Notes under the pieces: generated by a model
What the model saw: only the letters and a program-made list of their open reading frames with translations
Database searches by the model: none
Told to the model about the DNA's origin: nothing
In this document: positions 8,530 through 17,999 of the stretch, in pieces
Numbering within the stretch: the stretch's first letter is position 1
How the letters are laid out: every line of letters begins with the position of its first letter
Source of the DNA: CAZOOK01 sp964581385
GTDB taxonomy: Bacteria; Pseudomonadota; Gammaproteobacteria; Nevskiales; Nevskiaceae
Length of the DNA: 57,995 nucleotides
Reading direction: 5' to 3'
Assembly (NCBI GenBank): GCA_964581385.1
Contig: CAZOOK010000034.1
Location: 1-57,995, forward strand
Position numbers and translations under genes: made by a program

Positions 8530-10242
8530 ATGATTGTCGATGCGCACGACTTTCCGAATGGCCAAATGCTGACCGCGGATGTCTGCATCGTCGGCGCGGG
8601 CGCTGCGGGCATCGCGATGGCGCTCGAACTGATCGAGACCGGTATCGATGTGATCGTGCTCGAATCCGGCGGTCTCAAGGACGACCGCAAGACGCAATCG
8701 CTTTACGCCGGCACCGTCGCCGACGAGCGCCTGCACAGTCCGATCGACCGCTATCGTCAGCGACGCTATGGCGGCTCCACCACCATCTGGGGTGGCCGCT
8801 GCATGCCGTTCGATCCGATCGATTTTGAAGCGCGCGATTACGTTCCGCATAGCGGCTGGCCGCTGGGCATCGATGCGCTGATGCCGTTCTATCCGAAAGC
8901 CAACCGCATTTGCGAGGCCGGCGAATTCGCCTACAACATCGGTGCGGCGTTCAAGCTTTCGACACATCCGATGATCGAAGGTTTCGAAAGCACCCATTTC
9001 ACCTCCGACACGCTGGAACGCTTCAGCTGCCCGACCGATTTCGGGGCTCGTTACGGACATAAGCTGCGCGCCGCTGCCAACGTACGCATGGTTCTGCACG
9101 CAAATGTCACCGGCTTGCGACTCAATGCCTCCGGATCGGCCGTGGAATCAGTATCGGTGGCGACGCTGGCGGGCAAAAACTTTTCTGTGCGCGCCGGCCA
9201 CGTGGTACTCGCCACCGGCGGACTTGAAGTCGTCCGATTGCTGCTTGCCAGTCGCGACGTGAAGCCGAAAGGAATCGGCAATGATCACGACGTCGTCGGC
9301 CGCTATTACATGTGCCACATCGCCGGCACCATCGGCACACTGCAATTCGACCGCCCGCTCGGTTCCGTCTGGCACGGCTACGACGTTTCGGACGAAGGCA
9401 TCTATTGCCGTCGCCGGCTGGCGCTGACCGCCGACGCCCAGCGCCGTCTCGGCATCGGTAATTTCATCGCGCGCCTGCACCATCCGCGCATCACCGATCC
9501 GGCGCATCGCACGGGCATCCTGTCACTGCTCTATCTGGCCAAGCTGTTCATTCCCTACGAGTACGGCAAACGGCTGCACGGCGAGGAAAAGGCGGATCTC
9601 CGCACTTGGCTGCAACACCTGCGCAATGTCATCACCGATCCGTTCTACACCGTCGCGTTTCTCTGGCACTGGCTGCGCGACCGCACCTTGCCGGAGCGCA
9701 AATTCCCTTCCGTGATCATCCGTTCGCGCGCCAATCGCTATAGTCTCGATTTCCACGCCGAGCAAGAGCCGAATCCGGAAAGTCGCGTCACTCTCAGCAA
9801 CGAATGCGACGTTCTCGGCATGCCGAAACTGCATGTGGACTGGCGCTACACCGCTGGCGATATGGAAACCGTCAAGCGCGCACTGTCGCTGCTGGCCGAC
9901 GATATCCGGCAATCCGGCATCGGACGCTTCGACTATGACCCAGCCGCGGTCGAAATCGAAATGACCCGCTATGGCGCCTACGGCGGTCATCATATCGGCA
10001 CTGCGCGCATGGGCAACGATCCGCGCAGCAGCGTCGTCGATACCGATTGCCGCGTGCATGGCGTCGAAAATTTGTACGTGGCCAGCGCGGCCGTATTCCC
10101 AACTTCGAGTCAGGCCAACCCCACGCTGACCATCGTCGCCATAGCGTTGCGTCTGGCGACACATCTGCGGGCACGCCACGAACAAGCCACCCCTGGCCAC
10201 GCCGCGGCATTGGCCGGCGTCGCGGCCGAAAACATCGCCTGA
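8530..10242 (+). CDS. GMC-type FAD oxidoreductase (first copy)
   Basis: 570 residues. The FAD-binding Rossmann motif VGAGAAGIA is at ~21-29, followed by the ESGG loop and RYGGSTTIWGGRCMPFD, a pyrophosphate-contact region typical of GMC enzymes. The C-terminus holds GGHHIGTARMGNDP, with the pair of histidines near the flavin, and ends SSQANPTLTIVAIALRLA. These enzymes oxidise alcohols or sugars. The stop codon overlaps the ATG of the following SDR gene (TGATG), so the two are coupled. A strong paralogue lies at 12188-13837. In this polysaccharide locus the substrate is likely a sugar or sugar-lipid, but that is inferred. ATG start at 8530. Confidence 0.82.
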   Translation: MIVDAHDFPNGQMLTADVCIVGAGAAGIAMALELIETGIDVIVLESGGLKDDRKTQSLYAGTVADERLHSPIDRYRQRRYGGSTTIWGGRCMPFDPIDFEARDYVPHSGWPLGIDALMPFYPKANRICEAGEFAYNIGAAFKLSTHPMIEGFESTHFTSDTLERFSCPTDFGARYGHKLRAAANVRMVLHANVTGLRLNASGSAVESVSVATLAGKNFSVRAGHVVLATGGLEVVRLLLASRDVKPKGIGNDHDVVGRYYMCHIAGTIGTLQFDRPLGSVWHGYDVSDEGIYCRRRLALTADAQRRLGIGNFIARLHHPRITDPAHRTGILSLLYLAKLFIPYEYGKRLHGEEKADLRTWLQHLRNVITDPFYTVAFLWHWLRDRTLPERKFPSVIIRSRANRYSLDFHAEQEPNPESRVTLSNECDVLGMPKLHVDWRYTAGDMETVKRALSLLADDIRQSGIGRFDYDPAAVEIEMTRYGAYGGHHIGTARMGNDPRSSVVDTDCRVHGVENLYVASAAVFPTSSQANPTLTIVAIALRLATHLRARHEQATPGHAAALAGVAAENIA

Positions 10243-11207
10243 TGAAACAACGCATCGTCGTCCTCGGGGCCAGCGGATTCATCGGCCGCCGCGTGATCGC
10301 AGCACTGGCTGCCAGCGACTGGGCAATGCCAGTGGCCGCAATGCATCGGAGCCAGGCAGCACTGCCGCCCGGCGTCGAGCGCATCAGCATCAATGCGACC
10401 GTTGAATCCGAACTCGCGCAGGCGCTGAAAGGTGCTACAGGTGTCGTCAACTGCGTCACCGGTAGTTACGAAACCATCGTCGCGGGAGCACGCACGCTAT
10501 TTGATATCGCGTCGCACACACCGGCGACGCTGCGCGTCATCCATATGAGCTCAATGGCGGTCTACGGCTCGGCGACGGGGGACATCGATGAGACAGCGCC
10601 GCTGCGTGGCGATCTCGGTCCATACTCCGCCGCCAAGATCGAGACCGAAAAGTTCGCGGCGCGCGGCGGCAATATCGTGCTGCTGCGCCCGGGCATCGTA
10701 TATGGCCCCGAAAGTCCGCTATGGTGCGAACTGATCGGCCGTCTGCTGATGGCGCGCCGAATCGGCGACCTCGGTCTGGCTGGCGACGGCATCTGCAATC
10801 TGGTCCATGTCGACGATGTCGCCAAGGCCGCGCTGTTAGCCTTGCAGGCACCGGGCATCGAAGGGCAGGCGTTCAACCTCGGCATGCCGCAGGCACCCAC
10901 CTGGAATGACTACTTCCAGCGTTACGCAAAAGCCCTGGGCGCGGTACCGGTGCGGCGCATCGGCCACACGCGGCTCATGCTCGAGCTGAAAGCGCTCGGA
11001 CCAGCGCTGAAAGTCGCGGCAATCGCTGCTCATCCCGTCGGCCTGTCGCCGCCGGTACCGATCCGGCCGTGGTTGCTGGATCTCTGCCGCCACGCGATCC
11101 GTCTGCGAGTGTCCAAAGCAGAAAATGTGCTCGGCATGAAATGGATTCCACTGGACGACGGTTTGCGCGAAGTGGCCGCCTGGTTTCGCGCGAAGATTGC
11201 AGCATAG
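10242..11207 (+). CDS. NAD-dependent epimerase/dehydratase, extended SDR (first copy)
   Basis: 321 residues beginning MKQRIVVLGASGFIG, with an intact GxxGxxG nucleotide-binding motif. The active-site serine is in MSSMAVYG and the YxxxK pair in YSAAK, as in extended SDR sugar epimerases and dehydratases; LLRPGIVYGP is the usual following segment. It starts in the stop codon of the GMC gene, so the two are translationally coupled. A tandem paralogue follows 23 bases later. Pairing of an FAD oxidase with an SDR suggests sequential oxidation and reduction at one sugar carbon (inference). Confidence 0.8.
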   Translation: MKQRIVVLGASGFIGRRVIAALAASDWAMPVAAMHRSQAALPPGVERISINATVESELAQALKGATGVVNCVTGSYETIVAGARTLFDIASHTPATLRVIHMSSMAVYGSATGDIDETAPLRGDLGPYSAAKIETEKFAARGGNIVLLRPGIVYGPESPLWCELIGRLLMARRIGDLGLAGDGICNLVHVDDVAKAALLALQAPGIEGQAFNLGMPQAPTWNDYFQRYAKALGAVPVRRIGHTRLMLELKALGPALKVAAIAAHPVGLSPPVPIRPWLLDLCRHAIRLRVSKAENVLGMKWIPLDDGLREVAAWFRAKIAA

Positions 11208-11230
11208 TCCGCCCCCGCCGGAGATCGATC

Positions 11231-12160
11231 GTGTCCCGACAACGTGTGCTCGTACTCGGCGCCGACAATTTCGTCGGACGGCCGCTCGCCGCCGTTCTGG
11301 CGGTGAGCAACTGGGCTGAGCTGGTCGAGCGGAGCGACGTCCGCGCCGATGATGCGTCCGCGCTGTCGGCCGCCATCGATGGGGTCGACGCCGTCGCCAA
11401 TTGCATCATCGGCACTCCTGCCTACATTCACGCCAACGCGCGTGCACTATTCGGGGCCGCGGAACGCGCCGCAAAACCGCCGCGAATCGTGCATTTCAGC
11501 TCGATGACGGTTTACGGAAACGTCAGCGGCGACATCGACGAGCAGAGTTCGTTGCGTAGTGAACTGGGGCCTTACGCCGCGGCCAAGGTCGAAGCCGAAC
11601 AGATCGCGGCCCGCTTTCCGCGAGCCGTCCTGTTGCGGCCCGGTTGCGAATACGGTCCTCACTGTCCGCAATGGAGTGAACGCGTCGCGCGCTGGCTGCT
11701 GGCGCGCCGGCTCGGCGATCTGGGTGCCGGTGGCGACGGCTACTGCAATCTGCTGCACATCGATGATCTGGTCACAGCCTTCATCGCTGCGCTACGAAGC
11801 GATGGCATTGAAGGTCAGGCGTTCAATCTGGCGATGCCATCGCCGCCGACCTGGAATGAGTACTTCACGCTCTACGCGCGCGCGCTGCGCGCGGTACCGG
11901 TGCGGCGGGTATCGCGACGACGCCTGCAGTGCGAAACGAAACTGCTGGCACCGCCGCTGAAGGTCGCCGAAATCCTTGCGCGTGCCGCCGGGCTGCGCCG
12001 CTGGCAGCCGCCACCCGCAATCCCCCCTTCTCTCGGCCGTCTGTGTACGCAGGAAATCAGGCTGGTGTCGCGCAAAGCCGAAACCTTGCTTGGATTGCAA
12101 TGGACACCGCTGGATCAGGGGTTGCGCGACACCGCCGCGTGGTTCCTGGCGCAGCGCTGA
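11231..12160 (+). CDS. NAD-dependent epimerase/dehydratase paralogue with altered Rossmann motif
   Basis: 309 residues starting with GTG behind GGAGAT. It is collinear with the previous gene and shares its catalytic features (FSSMTVYG, YAAAK, then LLRPGCEYGP and CNLLHIDDL), so the pair arose by tandem duplication. The nucleotide-binding motif reads GADNFVG: the middle glycine of GxxGxxG has become asparagine, which could weaken or change cofactor use. It is followed after 27 bases by the second GMC gene. Function as for the first copy, perhaps with a different substrate. Confidence 0.78.
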   Translation: MSRQRVLVLGADNFVGRPLAAVLAVSNWAELVERSDVRADDASALSAAIDGVDAVANCIIGTPAYIHANARALFGAAERAAKPPRIVHFSSMTVYGNVSGDIDEQSSLRSELGPYAAAKVEAEQIAARFPRAVLLRPGCEYGPHCPQWSERVARWLLARRLGDLGAGGDGYCNLLHIDDLVTAFIAALRSDGIEGQAFNLAMPSPPTWNEYFTLYARALRAVPVRRVSRRRLQCETKLLAPPLKVAEILARAAGLRRWQPPPAIPPSLGRLCTQEIRLVSRKAETLLGLQWTPLDQGLRDTAAWFLAQR

Positions 12161-12187
12161 ACCTCCCACCACAGGTCCCGATTTCCG

Positions 12188-13837
12188 ATGATTCTTTCAT
12201 CCGAAGAACTTAGCGACAGCACCCCTTTGATCGCGACGGTCTGCATTGTCGGCAGCGGCGCGGCCGGGATTGCGCTGGCCTGCGACCTGGACAAGTGCGG
12301 CTTCAAAGTGCTTCTACTCGAAGCGGGCGGTCTGAAACTGGACACAGCGGCCTCGGACGATTTCTACAAGGGCACAGCGACCGCTCCACATCCGAATCCT
12401 GCGGAGTTCCGGCGCGTCATGTTCGGCGGCACGACCAGCATCTGGGGCGGACGTTGTGTCCCTTTCGACCGGATCGATTTCGAGCGCCGCGATTACATCC
12501 CCAATAGCGGATGGCCGATTTCATACGACGATGTGCTGCGCTATTACCCACGCGCGATGGCGTACTGTGATGCCGGAACATTCGATTTCACGGTCGGCGG
12601 CTCGTTACCAGGCAAAACATCCACCATCGCCGGCTTCAGCGACGACAGCGTGGTGATGGCCAATCGCATCGAGCGCTACAGCCTCCCAACTGATTTCGGC
12701 AAGCGTTACCGCGAACGGCTTGCGCGGTCCGAGAACGTCACCGTCATTCTCCATGCGCGCTGTGTAGCGCTCAAGAAAAGTGCCGGTGAAGATCGCGTCG
12801 AGTCGATTGAATTCATCGATCGCAACGGACAGCGCAAACGCGTGCAGGCGCAGGCATTCGTTCTCGCCGCCGGCGGCATGGAAACCACCCGCCTGCTGCT
12901 CGCAGCCGATCCCGAAGGCCGTGGTCTGGGCAACGCCAGCGATCACTTGGGGCGCTACTATGCCTGCCATTTCGAGAATGTCTTTGGCAAGCTCATTCCC
13001 AACAGCGCACGCGTCGCCTTCGATTTCGAAAAAACCGCTGACGGCGTTTATTGCCGGCGGAAAATGCAGTTTTCGGCCGACGCGCAACGGCAGCATCGCT
13101 TGCTGAACACCGCCTTCCGGCTGCACTTTCCTGAATATTCCGATGCTTCTCACGGCAGCCCGGTGATGTCGGCGATTTATCTGGCCAAGTCGACGTTGTT
13201 ACCGGAATACCAGATGATTCTGCAGCATAGCGCGCAGCTTCCGGTCAAATCGCCCGCGACCGCGCATCTGCGCAACGTTGTTCTGGGCTTGCCGAAATTG
13301 GTCGTGTTTGCGTTCGACTGGCTGTTCCGCGGCACGCTGGCGACGCGCAAACTGCCGTACACCCTGGTCCCGAATGCCGATGGCAGCTTTCCGCTGGAGT
13401 TCAACTCCGAGCAGACGCCGCTGGCGTCGAGCCGCATCACGCTTACGAATGAAGTCGACCGGCACGGCTTGCGGCGCGTGCATGCGGAGTGGCGTGTCTG
13501 CGAAGAGGATGTAGAAGCGGCCAAGCGCGCTTACGCACTGCTTCGCGAAACGCTCAACCGGACACCGGTGTGCCGGCTCGAATTCGACGAGGAGCGTCTG
13601 CACTCGAGCATCAGCCGCTCGGTGCCGCTAGGCGGCCATCACATCGGCACAACGCGCATGGCGGCGACCGCGGCGAACGGTGTCGTTGACCAGAACTGCT
13701 CCGTCTTTGAATCGCCTAATCTGTTTATCGCCAGCTCGTCGGTTTTTCCGACCAGCAGTCACGCCAATCCGACGCTGACAATCGTGGCCCTAGCTCTTCG
13801 CCTTGCTGAGCACCTGAAAGCGAAATTCGCCGCGTGA
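12188..13837 (+). CDS. GMC-type FAD oxidoreductase (second copy)
   Basis: 549 residues. It has the FAD motif VGSGAAGIA, FGGTTSIWGGRCVPFD, and a C-terminal GGHHIGTTRM followed by SSHANPTLTIVALALRLAEH. It aligns along its length with the first GMC gene in this block, but the two have diverged (for example in the middle third), so they may act on different substrates. The gene order GMC-SDR-SDR-GMC, all on one strand with short gaps, indicates one operon. A 13-bp hairpin follows the stop. Confidence 0.82.
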   Translation: MILSSEELSDSTPLIATVCIVGSGAAGIALACDLDKCGFKVLLLEAGGLKLDTAASDDFYKGTATAPHPNPAEFRRVMFGGTTSIWGGRCVPFDRIDFERRDYIPNSGWPISYDDVLRYYPRAMAYCDAGTFDFTVGGSLPGKTSTIAGFSDDSVVMANRIERYSLPTDFGKRYRERLARSENVTVILHARCVALKKSAGEDRVESIEFIDRNGQRKRVQAQAFVLAAGGMETTRLLLAADPEGRGLGNASDHLGRYYACHFENVFGKLIPNSARVAFDFEKTADGVYCRRKMQFSADAQRQHRLLNTAFRLHFPEYSDASHGSPVMSAIYLAKSTLLPEYQMILQHSAQLPVKSPATAHLRNVVLGLPKLVVFAFDWLFRGTLATRKLPYTLVPNADGSFPLEFNSEQTPLASSRITLTNEVDRHGLRRVHAEWRVCEEDVEAAKRAYALLRETLNRTPVCRLEFDEERLHSSISRSVPLGGHHIGTTRMAATAANGVVDQNCSVFESPNLFIASSSVFPTSSHANPTLTIVALALRLAEHLKAKFAA

Positions 13838-13847
13838 GGAGATACGG

Positions 13848-13881
13848 CAGGCGGGCAATGCGCAATGGCATTGCCCGCCTG
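13848..13881. terminator. Bidirectional hairpin between convergent genes
   Basis: Perfect 13-bp inverted repeat, CAGGCGGGCAATG at 13848-13860 and its complement at 13869-13881, with an 8-base loop. It sits 10 bp after the GMC stop and 8 bp after the stop of the convergent Calx-beta gene. There is no long T-run, so it may act as an mRNA 3'-end stabiliser as well as a terminator. Confidence 0.65.
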
Positions 13882-13889
13882 GTCCGCTA

Positions 13890-16800
13890 TTACTGCAGCT
13901 TGACGACGGTCATGCTCCACGGCGGGAGAGAAACCGTGACCGTCGATCCAACCGTTCCCAATGACTGCGAAACCGGCCCGGTCCAGACGTTATTTTTCGA
14001 GTCGTCGTATTGCGCCTTCCCATAGGTCTGCATCGAGCCGGTAAACGATGAACCGGATGCGTTGGAAACGCTGGTGGTGACGCTGGTGGTCGCGGTTTTA
14101 CTGAGGTTGAACATCATCAATGCGTACCCCGTACCCTGAGTCGCGGCATAGACGCGCACGTTGGGCAGCGATGAATCGACGCTGGCAGTCAAAATGTGAT
14201 TGCCGGCTACCGCGAATTGACCCGCGAGATACTCCGCCTGACCCGTGGGGAAAACGGTCCCTTCGGGAACATTCGGGCCGGAGCCACAATTGTTCCAGGC
14301 CGACGCCGTGTTCCACGCCACCGCGTCATAGCCGCCGAAGTTCTGCCAGCCATAGAGAGTGCTGGAATTATTGTTGTCGCAGCCCTGATTGCCACCGACG
14401 CCGAACCACAGGGTCGCGATATCGACCTGGTTTTTGAAAATCTCTCCGTACACCATGCCCATATTCAAGGCATTGACAATGCTCATCGTCTGCTTGCCCT
14501 GGCTGTAGGCGACGGAGTTGTACTCGCCCAGCATGATCGGCGTCGTGGATGGATGTCCGGTCGTGACGAGTTGCACCCGGAGATTGGCAATCGCATTGCT
14601 GAAATCCGTGATTGCCTGCCCAAGAAGGTAGGAATCACACTCGCCGTTACCGGCGCAATCGCTAGGGGACCCCGGCTGCTGTTCGTAGTAATGCAGCTCG
14701 ACGAAATCAAACTTGGCGCCTGTAGTCTTGGTCGCACAGGTGTTGGGGTCCGTCACGGTGGCACAGCCCAAAACCGCCGCATCCCAGCCATCCCAATCAC
14801 TCAGACCATCCCACGCACCTTCGACCACGACGCCGACTTTCGCAGTGGGGTCCTGCGCTTTCATGAGTGCATAAAAGCCGTTCGCGCCGTTAACGTTTTT
14901 CACATAATCCGCACCCACATGCGTCTGACCCGATACGGAACTGGTGTGCAAATCAGGTTCCCATCCCCCGAATTGTTCGTTGCCAACCGTCCAGTAGTGG
15001 ATGTTGTAGCTATGTGTCTTGACATAGGCCACCCATGCCGCCGCCTCGTGGGGATCGGCGCCACCGTCGCAGGTTACATTGGTTCCGTAATTGACCGTGA
15101 TCGCCCCTTCCAGGTTACCCGCAGCCAATACGTGGGCAACAAAGTTGGGGAACGTATTGGTCGGCAGATATGCAACTGGATCCACGGTAGCAGTATTAGG
15201 TACCGCACCGGTGTCCGTGTTGCAATCGGAATGATTCTGCCAGTGGTAGTTATCCGAGTTCGTGCCGCCCGGCCATCGCACCAGCTGTGCACCGACATCC
15301 TGCACCGCCGTGAGGGTTGCAGGATCGGTGACGTCCGAGGCCCAATATCCGAGATTAGTCCCGAGCTGACGCGAGGAGATCGTTGCAACATTTGATGAGC
15401 CATCGACTGAAACCTGCGGCGCGCTACCATTGATGGTTGCAGCTGCGGAACTCGGTGTACCGACCGATGCACCGCCGGTCGCTGCCGACAACGTCACGTT
15501 GAAGGTCTTGCCGCCCAGGATGGAGATGCTGCCCAGAATCGGCACCGCAAATGTCTTCGCCGTCGCGTCACCCGCCGCCCAGCTCAGAGTGCCACTTGTG
15601 TTCGTGTAGTGCGTGCCTGCGAGCGCGGTACCGTCGCTCGTGGCGTAGCTGACTCCCACCGCACCACTGGTACCGCCAGTGCGATTCACTGTCACGGTCA
15701 ACGAGATCGTATTGCCGATCAGCTGTGCGATAGTGTAGGTCGAAGCGGATAAGGCAAGCGACCCCGCCGCGGCACCGCTACCTGTGATCGTCACCACCGC
15801 TGTGCCCGGCGTGCCCACGCTCGCACCACCGGTTGGCGATGACAACGTCACGTTGAATGTCTTGCTGCCGGTGAACGGCGATGCGCCCAGCACCGAAACC
15901 GTGAATGTCTTCGCCGTGGCGTCGCCGGCGGCCCAGCTCAACGTACCGCTCGTGCTGGTGTATTCCGTGCCTGACGTTGCGGTGCCATTGCTCGTCGCAT
16001 AGGCGACACTCACCGCACTGTTACCCCCGCCTCCGCGATTAACCGTCACCGTCAGTGAAGTCGTACCGCTGGTCTGCGTCACCGCATAGCTCGCCGACGA
16101 CAGCACCAGAGTGCCCGCCACGCCGTTGCCAGAAATTGTCACCACCGCCGTGCCCGGCGCGCCCACGCTCGCACCACCCGTTGGCGATGACAGCGTCACG
16201 TTGAAAGTTTTGCCACCCGTAAATGGGGTGCTGCCCAAAATTGAAACAGTAAAGGTTTTCGCCGCAGCATCGCCTGCCGCCCAGCTCAACGTGCCGCTCG
16301 TGCTGGTGTAGTGCGTGCCTGCCGTCGCGGTGCCGTTGCTTGTCGCATAGGCGACACTCACTGCACTGTTACCCCCGCCACCCCGATTGACCGTCACCGT
16401 CATCGAAGTCGTGCCGCCGGTCTGCGTCACCGCATAGGTCGCCGATGACAGTACCAGCGTGCCCGCCAATCCGTTGCCAGTAATCGTCACCACTGCCGCG
16501 CCCGGCGTACCTACCGTCGCACCACCGGTCGGCGACGATAGGGTTGCGTTGAAAGTCTTGCCACCTGTAAATGGGTTGCTGCCCAGGATTGGCACGGTAA
16601 AGGTTTTCGCCGCAGTGTCGCCCGCTGCCCAACTCAACGTCCCGCTCACGCTGGTGTATTCCGTACCCGCCGTCGCCGTGCCGTTGCTCGTCGCATAGGC
16701 GACACTCGCCGCAATGTTACCCCCACCGCCACGATTAACCGTCACCGTCACCGACGTGGTACCGCTGGTCTGCGTCACCGCATAGGCCGCGGACGACAGT

Positions 16801-17999
16801 ACCAGGCTGCCAGCTACGCCGTTGCCAGTGATCGTCACCGCCGCCGTGCTTGGCGTGCCTACAGTCGCCCCGCCAGTCGCAGATGACAATGTCACATTGA
16901 AGGTCTTGGTGCTCGTGAATGGGCTGCCGCCCAGAATCGGGACAGTGAATGTCTTGGCTGCGGCATCACCATCCGCCCAATTAAGCGAACCACTCGTTGC
17001 GGTGTAGTGGGTTCCCGCGCTCGCTGTGCCATTGCCGGTGGCATAGGCCACGCTGATTGCGCCGCTTGAACCGCCACTGCGATTCACTGTCATGGTAACC
17101 GTAGTCGTGCTGCCAGCGACCTGCGTGATTGAATAGCTTGCTTGGGAAAGTGCCACCACGCCGGCAGAGGACGCGAGGCTGCCATTAATAGACAGCGCCG
17201 CCGTGCTTGGCGCGCCGAGGGTGGCGGACGTCAGAGCGATCGAAAAGCTTTTACTCCCCGAAAATGGAGTCGTATTGCTTACAGGTATCGAGATGGTCTT
17301 GGCAACGCTGTCGCCGTCGGTCCAACTGACGGTACCGCTGATTGCCGTATAGTCGGTGCCGGCGAGTGCTGTACCGTTGCTGGTGGTATAGCTGGCGCTG
17401 ACAGCGCCGCTGGATCCGCCGGTGCGGTTAACCTGGACCTGCAAGGAGCCGCCACCTTGCGACACGGTATAGGACGCACTGGAAAATGCCAGAGAACCGG
17501 GCACACCACTTCCTGTGATAGTGATCGCTGCGGTGCTCGGAGTACCCACACTCGCACCGCCAACGACCGATTCCGTCACGAGAGCAATCGAAAAACTCTT
17601 GCTGCCCGAAAATGGAGTCGTCGTGCTGATCGGAATGGAAATCGTCTTGTCCGAAGCATCGCCATCAGCCCAGCTGACAGTGCTGTTGGTGCTGCTCGCA
17701 GATGAGTAATCGGTGCCATCGACGGCGGTGCCATCGGTCACGGCATACATCACGCTGATTGCGCCGGAGGATCCTTGGCTGCGGCCGACGATCACCTGGA
17801 GCGGCCCGCTCCCCTGCAAAACTGCATACGTTGCACTGGAAAACGCTAAAACCCCAGCTGCTGCGGGGGGAGGATCACCGTTGGGATTCTGAACTGGCCC
17901 CGTGGAGGAACTATCCGAACTTCCGCCTCCCCCACCGCTGCACGCTGCGAGAACCGCAGCCATGAATAAAACACTGCAGCGCGCCAGAATCGATCCCAT
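13890..17999 (-). CDS. Large lipoprotein: seven Calx-beta repeats plus clan GH-A-like glycosidase domain
   Basis: 1369 residues. Signal peptide with lipobox LAAC (Cys20) followed by a glycine/serine linker. About seven Calx-beta repeats (~110-120 residues each; YAVTQTSGTTS, VTVNRGGGGN, YATSNGTATAGT) fill residues ~50-860. Repeats four to six are nearly identical, including at the DNA level (~15.8-16.8 kb), a sign of recent expansion. The last ~500 residues look like a (beta/alpha)8 glycosidase of clan GH-A: WTVGNEQFGGW gives the acid/base Glu (~1006) and MLGEYNS the nucleophile (~1158), with a C-terminal beta domain as in arabinofuranosidases. It probably acts on surface polysaccharide at the outer membrane. 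Start ATG has a good GGGAGAAG site. Confidence 0.8.
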   Translation of the reverse strand: MGSILARCSVLFMAAVLAACSGGGGGSSDSSSTGPVQNPNGDPPPAAAGVLAFSSATYAVLQGSGPLQVIVGRSQGSSGAISVMYAVTDGTAVDGTDYSSASSTNSTVSWADGDASDKTISIPISTTTPFSGSKSFSIALVTESVVGGASVGTPSTAAITITGSGVPGSLAFSSASYTVSQGGGSLQVQVNRTGGSSGAVSASYTTSNGTALAGTDYTAISGTVSWTDGDSVAKTISIPVSNTTPFSGSKSFSIALTSATLGAPSTAALSINGSLASSAGVVALSQASYSITQVAGSTTTVTMTVNRSGGSSGAISVAYATGNGTASAGTHYTATSGSLNWADGDAAAKTFTVPILGGSPFTSTKTFNVTLSSATGGATVGTPSTAAVTITGNGVAGSLVLSSAAYAVTQTSGTTSVTVTVNRGGGGNIAASVAYATSNGTATAGTEYTSVSGTLSWAAGDTAAKTFTVPILGSNPFTGGKTFNATLSSPTGGATVGTPGAAVVTITGNGLAGTLVLSSATYAVTQTGGTTSMTVTVNRGGGGNSAVSVAYATSNGTATAGTHYTSTSGTLSWAAGDAAAKTFTVSILGSTPFTGGKTFNVTLSSPTGGASVGAPGTAVVTISGNGVAGTLVLSSASYAVTQTSGTTSLTVTVNRGGGGNSAVSVAYATSNGTATSGTEYTSTSGTLSWAAGDATAKTFTVSVLGASPFTGSKTFNVTLSSPTGGASVGTPGTAVVTITGSGAAAGSLALSASTYTIAQLIGNTISLTVTVNRTGGTSGAVGVSYATSDGTALAGTHYTNTSGTLSWAAGDATAKTFAVPILGSISILGGKTFNVTLSAATGGASVGTPSSAAATINGSAPQVSVDGSSNVATISSRQLGTNLGYWASDVTDPATLTAVQDVGAQLVRWPGGTNSDNYHWQNHSDCNTDTGAVPNTATVDPVAYLPTNTFPNFVAHVLAAGNLEGAITVNYGTNVTCDGGADPHEAAAWVAYVKTHSYNIHYWTVGNEQFGGWEPDLHTSSVSGQTHVGADYVKNVNGANGFYALMKAQDPTAKVGVVVEGAWDGLSDWDGWDAAVLGCATVTDPNTCATKTTGAKFDFVELHYYEQQPGSPSDCAGNGECDSYLLGQAITDFSNAIANLRVQLVTTGHPSTTPIMLGEYNSVAYSQGKQTMSIVNALNMGMVYGEIFKNQVDIATLWFGVGGNQGCDNNNSSTLYGWQNFGGYDAVAWNTASAWNNCGSGPNVPEGTVFPTGQAEYLAGQFAVAGNHILTASVDSSLPNVRVYAATQGTGYALMMFNLSKTATTSVTTSVSNASGSSFTGSMQTYGKAQYDDSKNNVWTGPVSQSLGTVGSTVTVSLPPWSMTVVKLQ

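Noticed and set aside
14196..15395. 399-codon open frame opposite the glycosidase domain
   Set aside because: Shadow of the Calx-beta/GH lipoprotein gene; no ribosome site or domain.
15780..17140. Regularly spaced DNA repeats that could suggest an array
   Set aside because: The period (~350 bp) and frame match Calx-beta protein domains, so this is a coding repeat and not a CRISPR array.
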